DNA of 64,000 nucleotides from Pyronema omphalodes (lineage: Eukaryota; Ascomycota; Pezizomycetes; Pezizales; Pyronemataceae): contig JAJJXM010000038.1 in NCBI GenBank assembly GCA_024516155.1, forward strand, positions 124,001 to 188,000, given 5' to 3'. The notes under the pieces are model-generated. The model was not told the DNA's origin. It did no database searches and saw nothing but the letters and a program-made list of their open reading frames with translations. This document shows positions 22,095 to 34,200 of the stretch, in pieces. Both the position numbers and the translations under genes were made by a program. Position 1 is the stretch's first letter, and the number at the start of each line of letters is the position of its first letter.

Positions 22095-22601
22095 CTATAT
22101 CTACGGAAATTATGCAGGATGCCCCCCGGAAAATGCGAAATTTGCAAGATACCCCCGTCTATGCAATATGCCCCCCACTTAGGTTGACAACACCCGCCTG
22201 CGCTTACGATCTGACTTTGCAAAGCGAATGCCAAACTGCATGTCTACGGCCCACTTGTGAATAGCCAGTTTAAACTCGGAAAACGTAGGAGAATCATCTC
22301 CAAGGTGTAGTGCATGTCGAGAGTTCGGGTCAGCGGCGTTAGGATCGATGCTGGTTGTCAGCGAACTGGTGCGCTCCATCATTGTTGTTGACGATAATAT
22401 TGAGAAGTGGAATCAAAATCTTCACCTGCAAGTGAGGAAAACAAAAACACATGTGAAAATTCTGTAGCCCGGCGCTGTAGGCGCTGTATTCAACATGGGC
22501 GGGTATTCACTACCTAAGCGAGGGGCATCCTGCATAGACGGGGGTATATTGCAAATTTCGCCTTTTTTGAGGGGCATCCTGCATAATTTCCACTATATCT
22601 A
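22095..22601 (-). mobile_element. Non-autonomous Mutator-like element, copy 2
   Basis: Second copy, 22104-22592 (489 bp), same orientation and nearly identical to copy 1. It carries the same inverted ends; the last base of the right end is A instead of the expected G. It is flanked by CTATATCTA on both sides (22095-22103 and 22593-22601), again 9 bp. Because it sits in a TCTATA/TCTATG array, that match could partly arise by chance. The minus-strand frame (about 22179-22379) encodes the same truncated transposase N-terminus with a few substitutions (for example ISRQ to NSRH, KRSRV to KRRRV). Confidence 0.82.
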
Positions 22602-22805
22602 TATCTATGTCTATGTCTATGTCTATGTCTATGTCTATGTCTATATCTATGTCTATGTCTATGTCTATGTCTATGTCTATGTCTATATCTATATCTATAT
22701 CTATGTCTATGCCTATTGGTATGGATATTGATATGCCTATTGATATGGATTATGTATGGATTATGGATTATATATGGATTATATATGGATTATATATGGA
22801 TTATA

Positions 22806-22836
<31 letters not shown>

Positions 22837-23120
22837 ATATGGATTATGGAGATTATATATGGATTATATATGGATTATATATGGATTATGGATTATGGAG
22901 ATTGATATGGAGATTGATATGGATATGTCTATATCTATATCTATATCTATGTCTATGTCTATGTCTATATCTATATCTATATCTATATCTATATCTATAT
23001 CTATGTCTATGTCTATGTCTGTCTATGTCTATGTCTATGTCTATGTCTATGTCTATGTCTATGTCTATGTCTATGTCTTGTCTATGTCTAGGTATGTCTA
23101 TTGGTATGGATTATGGATTA

Positions 23121-23173
<53 letters not shown>

Positions 23174-25295
23174 ATTATGGATTATGGATTATGGATTATT
23201 GATTATGGAGATTGATATGGATTTATCTGGATTATATATGGATTTATGGATGGTTCTATATGGCTTTGGACTTGATCTGGCTTCTGGCGCTTGCTCTTGC
23301 TCTGGCTTATCTATGGCTTCTCTATGGCTTCTTCTGGCTTATTATGGCTTGGCTTTGGCTTCTGGCTTCTCTGGCTTCTGGCTTCTGGCTTCTGGCTTCT
23401 GGCTTCTGGCTTCTGGCTTCTGGCTTCTGGTTTCTCTCTGGCTTCTGGCTTATGGCTTATGGATTATGGATTATGGATATGGATATGGATTTTCTATGCT
23501 TTATAACAAATAAGAAGAGTCAAAAAAGAAACGAAAGCAAGAGTCAAGAGTCGAAAAACAAGAGTCAAGAGTCAAGAGTCAAGAGTCAAGAGTCAGAGTC
23601 AAGAGTCAGAGTCAAGAGTCAAGAGTCAAGAGTCAAGAGTCAAGAGTCAAGAGTCAAGAGTCAAGAGTCAATACCCTGGGGATATAGGAAGAGTCGAATA
23701 ATCCCAGATATAGACAAAGAAAAAGAAAAAGAAAGAAAAAGAAAAAGAAAAAGAAAAAGAAAAAGAAAAAGAAAAAGAAAAAGAAAAGAAAAGAAAAAGA
23801 AAAAGAAAAAGAAAAAGAAAAACCGAAAAAGAAAAAGAAACAAGAAAAAGAAAAAGAAAAGAAAAGAAAAAGAAAAGAAAAGAAAAAGAAAAAGAAAAAG
23901 AAAAAGAAAAAGAAAAAGCAAAAGAAAAAAAGAAAAAGAAAAGAAAAAGAAAAAGAAAAAGAAAGAAAAAGAAAAAGAAAAAGAAAGAAAAATCCGCATC
24001 TAAAATAAGTAAGAAGAGCTATGGATACGATATAGGTTAGGTAGATATAGCCTGGTATATCAAGGAATATCTGGATGTTTTGGATGTTTTGTTTACAGTA
24101 ATAGTGTACACAGTGTAAGTGTAGAAAGGAAGGAAGGAAGGAAGGAAGGAAGGAAGGAATGAAGTGGTATCGAGAAGAAGTATGTATCGGCACCAGAACT
24201 CGAGAATAATAAGTCGCTTGCGCAGGATTTGATTTGATTTGATTTTCTTGAACGTTCCCAACCTTAAGGTTATGACGTATGCCACAGTCTAATTACATTT
24301 CGAGGCTTCGGCTGTTACCTTAGAGTCTCGCTGGGATCCGCCCCAGAGCGCTTACGCAGGATGAATGCATCGATGGCTTGAAGGCGGGAGGTTTATGGTT
24401 TATGGTGGGAGGTGGGAGGTGGGAGGTGGGAGGTAGGAGGTTGAAGCTGGAAGGTTGAAGGTTGAAGGTTGAAGGTTGAAGCTGGAATGTTGAAGGCGGG
24501 ATGTTGAAGGCTGAAGGCGGGATGTTGAAGGCTGAAGCTGGAAAGTTGAAGCTGGTAGGGTCGATCGATAAACTCTCCAACCTATACATAATAAACACCG
24601 TAGACATTACTTCAACCATCATCACAGCCCTCGTGGGGACACACACGAGGTCACACTTTCACACTTTCACACTTTCACACTTTCACACTTTCACACTTTC
24701 ACACTTTCACTCTTTCACTCTTTCACACTTTCAAACTTCCAAACTTTCAATCATGATATCACTTTATTTTCCATATCCATATCCATTTAACCCTATCCAA
24801 TCCAATCCAATCCAATCCAATCCCATTCAATCCAATCCAATCCATTCCTATCCGATCATATGCCAATCCAAATCAATTCTCCATGGTATCTAATCTCTTC
24901 CTATATCTACCTTCTTCCTCTTCCCATCTCCCTACCCACTCCCAACCACCCACCCACCAACCACCAACCAACCAACCACTGAATCAAATCTATGATACAA
25001 AAAAAGAAACCATAACAACCTCTCTCTCTTCAAAGCAGCAGAAAAAAGAAAAAAGCCGATATAAAGAAAACGCAAAAAAACACGCAGAAAACAAGAAAAC
25101 AAAAAACATATAAAATCAATAAAGCGAAAATCAATAAAAAAAAACGAAAGTTATCATCCCATCATACCAAGTTACGCCAAACACAAAAGAAAAAAAAAAC
25201 GTTCATGCACCTTCCTCCGGATATACTCTTTCCGTCCAATCCCGCCACATTTACCGGCTTCTCAAAGTCATTCCTATCCGCTCTGGTCCTTACGT
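22602..25295. repeat. Tandem-repeat mosaic field
   Basis: Almost 2.7 kb of adjoining simple arrays: TATGTC/TATATC hexamers (to about 22715 and 22925-23090), GGATTAT heptamers (22745-22925 and 23105-23220), CTTCTGG heptamers (about 23340-23450), GAGTCAA heptamers (23517-23670), GAAAAA (23715-23995), GAAG (24127-24160), GGGAGGT and GGTTGAA heptamers (24400-24555), ACACTTTC octamers (24647-24735) and TCCAA pentamers (24795-24845). The remaining part to 25295 is A-rich. Large open frames over these arrays are artefacts. Confidence 0.85.
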
Positions 25296-25311
25296 CCCCC
25301 CCCCCCCCCCC
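25296..25311. repeat. C16 run beside ITC1 stop codon
   Basis: Sixteen C on the plus strand, G16 on the ITC1 sense strand, nine bases past the ITC1 stop. It would lie at the start of the 3' UTR. Confidence 0.9.
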
Positions 25312-25319
25312 GGTGCGCC

Positions 25320-28300
25320 CTAAAAGTTATACCTCTCCCCTTGTCTACTTATCGGTTTCCCCTGTCTATTCAATGGAACATTTTTCCCCTCTTGTTGTTT
25401 CTTTTTAGTCTTCTTTGGTTGAGGATGATTATAATGTGTATGATCCATTTCCTCAATCGCGGATTCATTTCTCCATTGTAAACACCTCCAAACGCCGGGG
25501 TCGAAAAACTGTTTATTCCTTGTTGATCTTCCACCATTCTTTCCATCATCGTTATCTGCGGCTGCAGCTACTGAGGTTGCTAGATACTTCTCCCTGTTCT
25601 TCATTCCGTTTATGATGTGTTCCTTGAAAGTTTCAAAGGTGGCTTTGAGTTTCTTTTCCCGGACTCCACGAACGTCGAAAAATGAAAGGAGGGCTTCGAA
25701 ATCCTCGGGTGTAGAAATGAACCCGTACTGAGTGGGGGAGGTCAGGGTGGTGCCGTTTTCTTCACGCGCTTGACGCTGTAAAACGGTTATACGGTCAGAG
25801 TGACCGTTCATGTTGATATCACCATCCTGATCAGCAGCCCACTTGGTTCCAGCCTCCTCTTCTAGGAATCCCTTTCTCTCTTCCTCACTAGGACCCTGAA
25901 TCCAAACCATAGCATTTGCGTAACCAGACTGTGCAGTACTGCTATCAGGCAAACCACCGAAAGGCATACCATTCCTCTCAAACCACCAATATTTATTCCA
26001 ATACCGGTCGTAGCCCATAAGTTTAAACCGAGCACAATCCGCCTGTCTAAGATCCTCATCAATCGTAACAATTGCTTCTTCTTCCTTCGCAATCTTTGCT
26101 TTTACCAAATCGATTGATTTGATGACTTTTTGGAATTGCTTGGTGGTTTTGGGAATTTTAGCAGCTGCCTCGGCTTTGGCTTTTTCCTCAACCCGCTTGC
26201 GTTTACGTTCATTCGCCCGGTCACCCCCACGACGACGAGCACGCGCCGCTTCATCGTCAGAGGCGTCGTCAATGTCCATTTCAGTGCCGTTCATAGTGAC
26301 ATCACCGTCTTCATCAGTTGAGGGGGCTCGAACTTCAGGTTCCTTGCTCGGTGATTTCGGGGTGTTCTCAGGGAGGAGAATTTTGCGGTCATCTTCGAGG
26401 GCCTTCAGCTCTTCTAACCTATACCAGTGTTAGCAGGGCGTATATCACCACGTTGCAAGCCCACCGCCTGCAACAGAATATCAATAACTTACAGCTGCTT
26501 TCTATTACGTTGGTGCTCAATCTTTTCTTTACGATGCTTCGTCATCTCCTCTGAACATTCCTCCATATAGTCTCGTACCGTCCGTGTCTCGTGAGTTAAC
26601 CGAGCCAAGAGGTGGATAACCATAACCTTGAGGTTACAGTCCATCACTGTGTACCTCCGCTTGACGGTTTCAAAGGAAGGCTCAATCTCCGGTGGGACAA
26701 GGTAGCTCAAAATCGGCTCAGTATCCTTGGAGTACCTAGAGTCCCATGATAGCTGATGAAGGATTCCAACGACGATGGCTTGCCAGCCTCCATCTTTGAA
26801 TTGGCGAGCCTTCAACCTCTGAACCCATGAGTCACCCTCAGCAAAAAGCTCGTCTGCTCGGTTCTTTTTCTCCTTGTCGGAGGCCTTTTGACTTAACGAA
26901 AGGCCTTCCATTTTAGCACCATTGGCAGCGACAGAATCACTACTTCCCTCCTCAGCATCTTTCTCTTCACCCTCCTTTTCATCCTCTTCCTCGTCATCCT
27001 CCTCGTCCTCCTCATCCTCCTCTTCCGGCTCTGGTAGCTGGACCTGCACTGTACCCTGCTCGTTGACTAGCGCCTTGAGCAAGGTACAGTGGATCTCTAC
27101 AAAGAGCTCACAGTCGACATCTTCGCTGTTGAACTGTAACGCCTGAACGTAGTCGTCAAAAGTGAAAGAGTCGAGAAGGAAGGGTTCGCAGTAAATGTTA
27201 AGAAAGACCCAGGTGCTGAGGTAAAACGAGGTCTTTTCCTCGTCAATACCGTTAGTGAGAGCTTGCGCATCAGTTGAAACATTCTCTGCTGCCGACGGTA
27301 CACCACTTTCAGCGCTCTGCCGATCAACTGTGGTAGTAGCGATCGAGGACAGAAAACGTAGCTTTGGTCTAAGGGCATTCTCATTTGGCGGTAGGTCGAG
27401 ATCTTCGATAGGATATTTGATAGGCTTTGGCGGCGGCGGTGGAGGCGGCGGAGTAGGTTCTGCTTTGACTAGAGCTTTGAAATTCAGCTTTTGGATACTT
27501 CCGTCGGGTGTTCCCCCGGGGCTGCTAGCCCATGGTGATCCAGACACACTCGGGGAACCTGTCCGAGAATCTTGGAGGAGCTTGGACATCTTCATGGCCT
27601 GCTGGGTCTTACTCTTGTGTGATTTTGGTGCAGGTCGGATTTCGACAGGACCAGGTGGTGATGAGCTGCCATTGGTCAAAGCGTCAACGCTAATTCCGGC
27701 GGCGGAGGATTGTTGCTTTCGTCGAGCTTGTGCGGCTTTACGTTCGGCGGTCGTAGATGCGCGTTGTAGATGAGTAGGCACGTTTTGAGGTATCTTAAAC
27801 CTGGTAGCGTATTCTTCCTTCACCAACCATGGTGCGCCAGTCCAAGGTTCGCGAGAAACGGTATTCTTGATAAACGATCTTAGCATATGCTTGGTGAAGG
27901 TTTTTTTATCGCGAATGAGATGTTCGTTATCAATCTGAGCCTCCTCCTCGCCTCTATTGATTATCTTGACCGTGTATCTAGAAAATCCTTTGCGCTGAAT
28001 GTCGCCGTTTGCGTAGCGGAGCTCCGGGAACATTGTCTTTTCCCGGATAACAGCTTCGACTCGGTCACCACCGGCAAGAATCGCGGTAACATGCTCGCCA
28101 GGGTAAAAGTCGCTCTTGAAAGACTATTGGACCGTTAGTTAATGGATAGGTAGAATATTTATGATGTGTCCGTACTTCATGAAGTTGGTCCACTACACAA
28201 TATTAGTAATTGTCTTCAACATGTTAAATAATGATGTCATACCCAAAGTATCAATACGAGACACAGTTGAAAACTGAACCTTCCGTAGCACAGGCTCTTT

Positions 28301-28854
28301 TAAAGGTTCGGGAAACTGCTGTTCCACATCTTGTGAATGTTCAGTCTACCAATATTAGCTACACAACCGAGTAAAAGTATCCAATGATGGCATACTTCAC
28401 TCTTGAGAGCCTCAAAATAATTAAGGTTCATATGGCCCGTAATTTCACAGCTAAACTGTTTCTATACCGGTGAATGTTAGACGTGCCATAACTACACGAT
28501 ATATCTTTGTCATACCGCTTTATAAAATTCCATTCTACACGTCCATTAGCACAATACTAGCCAAGATTACCATGCGCCAGTACTAACCTGTCGAGATAGC
28601 TCTGGTGGACCGTGAACGTCTCGCCGGTCTGCGAGATCACCCATACCTACAATAGTCGTCAGCGACGGAATATCCCGAGAGTCGCGAATTCTAGTTTACC
28701 TCTTTGGAATCATCAGGAATTTCTTCGTTGATGTGCAACTGTACAGGCTTTCTCTTGTAAAGAACCTAACCGCGGATGAGTACTCTGATCACAAAGGATC
28801 GCCGCCCAAGACTACTGGCAACGAGTGACAGGCCGGGTCCGGAGGTCATACCAT
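25320..28854 (-). CDS. ITC1: ISWI chromatin-remodelling complex subunit ITC1 (ACF1-like)
   Basis: Accessory subunit of the ISW2/ACF chromatin remodeller, which positions the ISWI motor on DNA. Nine exons rebuilt: 28852-28854 (the ATG only), 28700-28765, 28588-28646, 28516-28534, 28396-28461, 28243-28345, 28176-28192, 26493-28123 and 25320-26418, giving about 1020 aa. The N-terminus MVLYKRKPVQL with KQFSCEITGHMNLNYFEALKSE and SFKSDFYPGEHV is the WAC domain. A DDT domain lies at about residues 406-465 (SFYLSTWVFLNIYCEPF, FTFDDYVQALQF), then an acidic run (about 473-506), then the WHIM region with RYWNKYWWFERNGMPFGG (about 795). All joints keep frame and rebuild family-conserved sequence. It is divergent from MDN1. 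Very small exons make automated models likely to miss the N-terminus. Confidence 0.92.
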
Positions 28855-31294
28855 GATCAGCGATAAGGTAGAGACGTATGGAGTCGGGCTTCCAAAGTCG
28901 AGTAAAGTACTGTACGCGCTCCGCTTGGTGTCGCTTTATGACGGGCAGCGGTCGGACAGGCGGCTGAACGGGTTATGGTATTGCCGGTGTGGCAGGGTGG
29001 ACACAGCAGATTGAGGGCGATATGGTGGAGTTGGGCTTGTGGGTTGCGGGTTGGTGGTGGTCACTTTGTACAGTGCTCGAGGACGCTCGCGAAAATTTGA
29101 GCGGAAGCGAGTGTGCCAGTGGACGAGCAAGGGAAGCGACGCGGCAGATTTAGTATTGGTGCTAGGCAAGCCAGTGCAGCGGGGGAGAGCCGGAGCCAGA
29201 TGCGGAGTTGGATTCAGGTTGGATCACCAGCGGACCAAGACTGTGGCGGGTTCGGCGAGGCGGCTTTGTCGATATTTAAAGCGGGAATATTGTTGTCACA
29301 GCGGGTTGTGGAGAGAATATTCAGTGGTGGTGTTGATCGGAGGGGAAAGTGCTGTGTAGGAATGGCACGGTCGGGAGTGGGTGAGTGGTGGGCGGAGATG
29401 GTGGCTTTCTGATGGTTGTGGAGGAGGAAGCAGGAGGAGGAGGGAAGTGAAGGTGGGAGGGAGGGTGGGAGGAGGTTGTTGGTGGGGACGGGGCGCTGGA
29501 CTGGGGGGGGAGGGAGTGGGGAGGGGTCTTTTCTGGGGGGGGTCTGGGGCGTCGCCTCGCTCTGGAGGGAGTGGGAGTTGGTGGGAGCATTCTGGATCTG
29601 TCGGGGTGTGTTCGCTGCGTTGTGAATGTACTAAGATGTAAGGAAGGCCGCCTTGGCGATTGTTAAGGTTTGGATTTGTGGCTGAAATCCTCCCCCGACA
29701 GCGTTATGCACCCCCCCTTCCAGTCGCTACTGCCCCCCACCCACCAGAGCACATCACGACAAGCTACAAAGTGCAGCGGATTCGCACGAATTTTGCAACT
29801 ACGATGGCGCAGTGCAATGGGTTCTGTCGATATCCGAAACGATAATAATTCGCGATATCAAAATGGATTTATTTCCATGTTTATTTGGATCCATCATCGT
29901 TCATCACACGCATCTAAATATATACCAACGCGTGCCTGTGTGCTGGACTGCATCGTTCTGTGGGTGATTTGAGGGTGTGGGATGCAGAGTGTGGGTTGCG
30001 GGAGAGTGTCAGTCTGCCAGTCGGGGAGGGTGTTTGTGTGGGGAGAGTATTTGTGTGGGAGGAGAGGGGGTTGTCTGGGGGGTCTTTGTCAGTTGTGGGG
30101 AGAGAGATTTTGATTGGGATTTGTCCGTCTGTCAGTCTGGGAGAGTTTCTTGACTGGACTCTTTCTGTCTGTCTGTCTTTCTTTCTGTCTGCCTGTCTTT
30201 CTGGCTGGCTGGCTGGCTGGGCTGGTGGTGGTGGTGATGCTGGTTGGGTGGGTGGATGCGGCTGCTGCTGCTGCTGCTGCTGCAAAGAAGCTACTGGGGC
30301 TGTTTTGCTACTGTCGGCGAAGGAAAGGCCAGGACAGGGCATGGCAGGGCAGGGCAGGGAATGGGAGGGAAGGAAAGGGAAGGGAAGGGAGGAAGGGGGA
30401 GGGGCTCGTCATCTGCTGCTGCTGCTGCTAGAGAAGGTCCTTCCTCTCACCCACGACGAACTGACACTTCCCAGTCAACCCATCCACCGACATCCCCCCC
30501 CCATCCCCCCCCCCCACACACGCACTCCCACCCAGTCCCGACGAACCATCCACTCTCTCACCCACCCCATCCATCCATCCCATCCACCCCATCCGCCCCA
30601 TCCACCCACTCCCACTCCCATTCCCACTTCCCATTCACTTCCAATTCCATAGAAATAAAAGCAATGCAAAAGAAAAAGAGCCTCCATCAGAATTAATTAC
30701 TCGTTTTGTGCACGCGGCAACCCAGCCCTAATCAATAGAGCAGTTGACGTTGAAAAGCCCTATATATCCTGCGCGCACTGCGTGCCATGCGTGCTATGCG
30801 TGTCTTGAAATAAACCTGAACCTGACCGTGTAAACTCGCCTTCCCAATACCTCCTCAAAAATAATTCCATAACCAGTTCAAGCGAAACTTGAAATTCACA
30901 TCTCAAGCGTGGTGTTGGTGGTGGTAATGCTGGTAGTGGTGCTGCTGATGCTGCTCCTGCTGCTGCTGCTGCTGCTGCTGCTGGTGGCTGATCCCCCGTG
31001 TTGTCCACGGCTTCCTGCTGGCGGACTGAAAGGTCCCCCGACAAAAGCACGGCCCAGCACGAGGCCGAGCCGCGACGTTAAAAACCAAAGCCGGCGTGGC
31101 GCTAGATGTCATCGCAGCCGGAATGAACACTAACCTCGTTTGGCTAGCGTGTCAGAGTGCACGAGTGTAACGCGCGCTAGGCAGAGTTTGTTAGAAAGTT
31201 TTTTGAGCGCGAGAGGAATTTTGAACTTTTAACTTCCACACGAACGCGGCTGTTACAACTTTCGCGACAGACTCGGAAGGAAACTTCAATCATA
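28855..31294. promoter_or_regulatory. Divergent intergenic ITC1/MDN1
   Basis: About 2.4 kb between two divergently read genes. The ITC1 side is GC-rich (28900-29360). A G-rich block lies at 29370-29580, TGTCTG/CTGG repeats at about 30125-30230, CTG trinucleotide runs at 30256-30285, 30411-30430 and 30945-30985, GGGAAGGGA repeats at 30340-30400, and CCATC/CCCA repeats at 30480-30640. Open frames across these blocks, including a Gln/His-rich one on the minus strand at 30903-31130, have no domain support. The last 150 bp before 31295 are of normal complexity and probably hold the MDN1 promoter. Confidence 0.5.
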
Positions 31295-34200
31295 ATGGAC
31301 TGCGCCGCTTTCGACGAACGTTTCATCGCCGCCGTTTCATTAGATTCCGTTCTTTCAGCTCAGCTACCGCCAGAAGCCCATGCAATACTCTCCCGGCCTG
31401 ATGCTAGATCTACCAATAATGTCTACTTAGAAACGCTGTCACGACTCTCAATACACCCTATTTTCTCTTCTGCTATACTTAGTTGCTACGAACCATTATT
31501 CCCGGAGCTTGTTGCAAGATGGCCGACTTTTGCGAGCGCTGCTCAAATTGCGGCGGGCTTTGGAAGAATCTTGCCGGTGGTGCCTTACTTGGTTGAAGTT
31601 GCTGAGTTTTTGCTCTTGTCAACGAGGGAGGAGCCTGGCTTTTTGGCAATTGCATTGGGCCTGGGAAGTGATGCTACACTTGAACAGGTTTGCGCATTGC
31701 CGACCGAACTCGCTCTCGAAAATTTACTCTCGCTCTACCGACTCTTGTGCTTTAGAAGGGAAACCTTCTTGCCGCTCGTCGATACAACTATTCTATACCA
31801 CTTGCTCCAGCACCCTCACCAGGCTGTCAGATATGTTGCTGTCAGGACGCTGGCTATCTACTTGAAGGTGGCGGATGCTGCGCAGGAGGAAATGTTGGAA
31901 AAATACAAGGTTGGACGACGAGGAGAAAAGGTCTCAGGCCCCTGGGAGGGCCGTGAAGTAGACTATGGGTTTTTGATGTAGGCCATTCACTTCGGATTTC
32001 ATACCAATTGCTGACCAAAATCAGGTCCCTGGAGGGACAGAGGTGTAAAGAAATGGCCGCCGCTTTAGAACGGTCCAAGCAGGATCCTATTCCCGCATGC
32101 TATTCCAGAATAATAAGCTCCGCCGATCTCAGCCCGATGACGGCAGACCTATGTGGCGTACTTACCCCACGTCTCAGAGGTATATTTGTAGCTTTCTGTG
32201 CATATGATGTCTCAATCTAACTTGCATATCCAGGCCCTCCGAGTGACAGCCTCGAAATTGTCGACACTCCTACTACCCGAAAAAATATCCATTCCCTCGC
32301 ATCAGCCCTGCGCACCTCCAAGCCAATCCTTGTTACCGGCCAAGGAGGTTCCGGAAAAACTTTCCTCGTTCACCAGCTTGCGAGTGCTGTGAACGCACTA
32401 GATACTCTTGTTTCCATTCACCTCAGTGGTCAAACCGATGCCAAGTTACTCATCGGAACCTACACTACCGCAGACACACCCGGTAGCTTCGAGTGGCGTC
32501 CGGGTGTGTTGGCCACCGCTGTTAGAGAGGGAAGATGGGTATTAGTAGAAGATATCGACAAAGCTCCCACTGAAGTCCTCAGTGTATTACTACCGCTCAT
32601 TGAGCGTGGAGAGTTGGATATTCCTTCTCGTGGAGAAAAGATCAAGGCTGCTAGAGGATTCAGATTGATTACCACCGCCCGGACATCGGCAAGCAATAAC
32701 CAGGATGCCGCAACTGTAAACCTTCTTGGAAGTCGACTCTGGGTCAGGGTTAATGTTGATATGCCTGATGTGTCCGAGTTACAGACTATCGTAAACTCAA
32801 GATACCCATTACTACACGCTATTTCTCCTTCAATTCTGAGCACCTACTCAGCTATTCAAAAGCTATACAGGGAACCTTCATTTTTCGCCATCAGCAGAAC
32901 CTCTCTAGGAAGACAGATCTCACCGAGGGATTTATTCAAATGGTGCAACAGAACCAACGCCCTTTTCGTTTCCGCCGGTGTAACAACTGGTAGCGAAGCC
33001 ATGGAGGACGGTCTGTATGATCAGATGTTTAATGAAGCCGTTGACTGTTTTGCTGGAAGTTTACATACCCAGGATGCCCGACGGATAGTGGTTAACCGCA
33101 TTGCCGAGGAGCTTCAAGTTCCTTCTCAAAGAGTGGAAATGTTGATGACTGGCCATATTCCTACCTTTAAGGACAGTGAAAGGTCATTGACTGTCGGTCG
33201 TGCTAAGCTGCAGAAGAAGAAACAAACTTCATCTCAAAAGCGCAGAAAGACGACCCTCGGAACTCCTAAGCGGCCTTTTGCAACCACTAACCATGCTCTG
33301 CGTTTGTTGGAGCAAGTTGGAGTTGCTGTTCGTTTAGCTGAGCCGGTTCTTCTTGTTGGAGAAACTGGAACTGGTAAAACTACAGTAGTCCAACAACTTG
33401 CCGATATCCTGGGTTACAATCTCACAGCAATAAACTTGTCTCAGCAAACCGAGGCTGGAGATTTGTTAGGAGGTTACAAGCCGGTTGATGTGCGCTCGTT
33501 GGCCGTTCCCTTGAAGGAGACTTTTGATGAACTATTCGAGAAAACTTTCTCCCTAAAAAAGAACCAACGCTTCTTGGATGTTCTCAACAAAAACTGGTCC
33601 AAGCAGCAATGGAAGCGAGTAATCATTCTCTGGGGACAAGCCGTAACCATGGCCGAAAACTTCTTCGCCACTCCTCCCAAAGAACCCGAGGAGCAGCCAA
33701 CCGAAACTGGCGAGAAGAAAAAGAAGCGAAAGTTGGATGGCATGGACCGTCCAGCTTTGCAAGCATCTTGGACTAAATTCGCAGCCGACCTTTCGGCCCT
33801 TGAACGCCAGTCTTCTCAACTCTCCAAATCCTTTGCCTTCTCCTTTGTTGAGGGTTCCTTGGTTAAAGCAGCACGCAATGGTGATTGGGTCCTCCTCGAC
33901 GAAATCAACCTTGCCGCAGCAGACACCTTAGAGTCGATCTCCGACCTCCTCAAAGACGGTGGTGGTGGTTCCATTCTTCTTTCTGAGAAGGGTGATGTGG
34001 AACGTATACAAGCCCATCCTAACTTTAGGGTGTTTGCATGTATGAACCCCGCCACTGACGTAGGAAAACGAGATTTACCTGTTGGATTACGCTCAAGGTT
34101 TACCGAGCTTTACGTTCAGTCACCTGATGCCGAATTTAACAACTTGCTTGCTGTGGTAAAGGAGTACATTGGACACCTAGCCATTGGAGATGAGAGGGTA

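Noticed and set aside
22607..24003. Long frames over the TATGTC, GGATTAT, CTTCTGG and GAAAAA arrays
   Set aside because: Repeats without stop codons are open by construction; no start context, domain or non-repetitive part.
21066..25295. CRISPR-like array
   Set aside because: Arrays are contiguous short tandem units without unique spacers, and this is a eukaryotic genome.
30903..31130. Gln/His-rich frame on the minus strand upstream of MDN1
   Set aside because: Driven by a CTG/CAG run; no domain, and no supporting splice or neighbour evidence.
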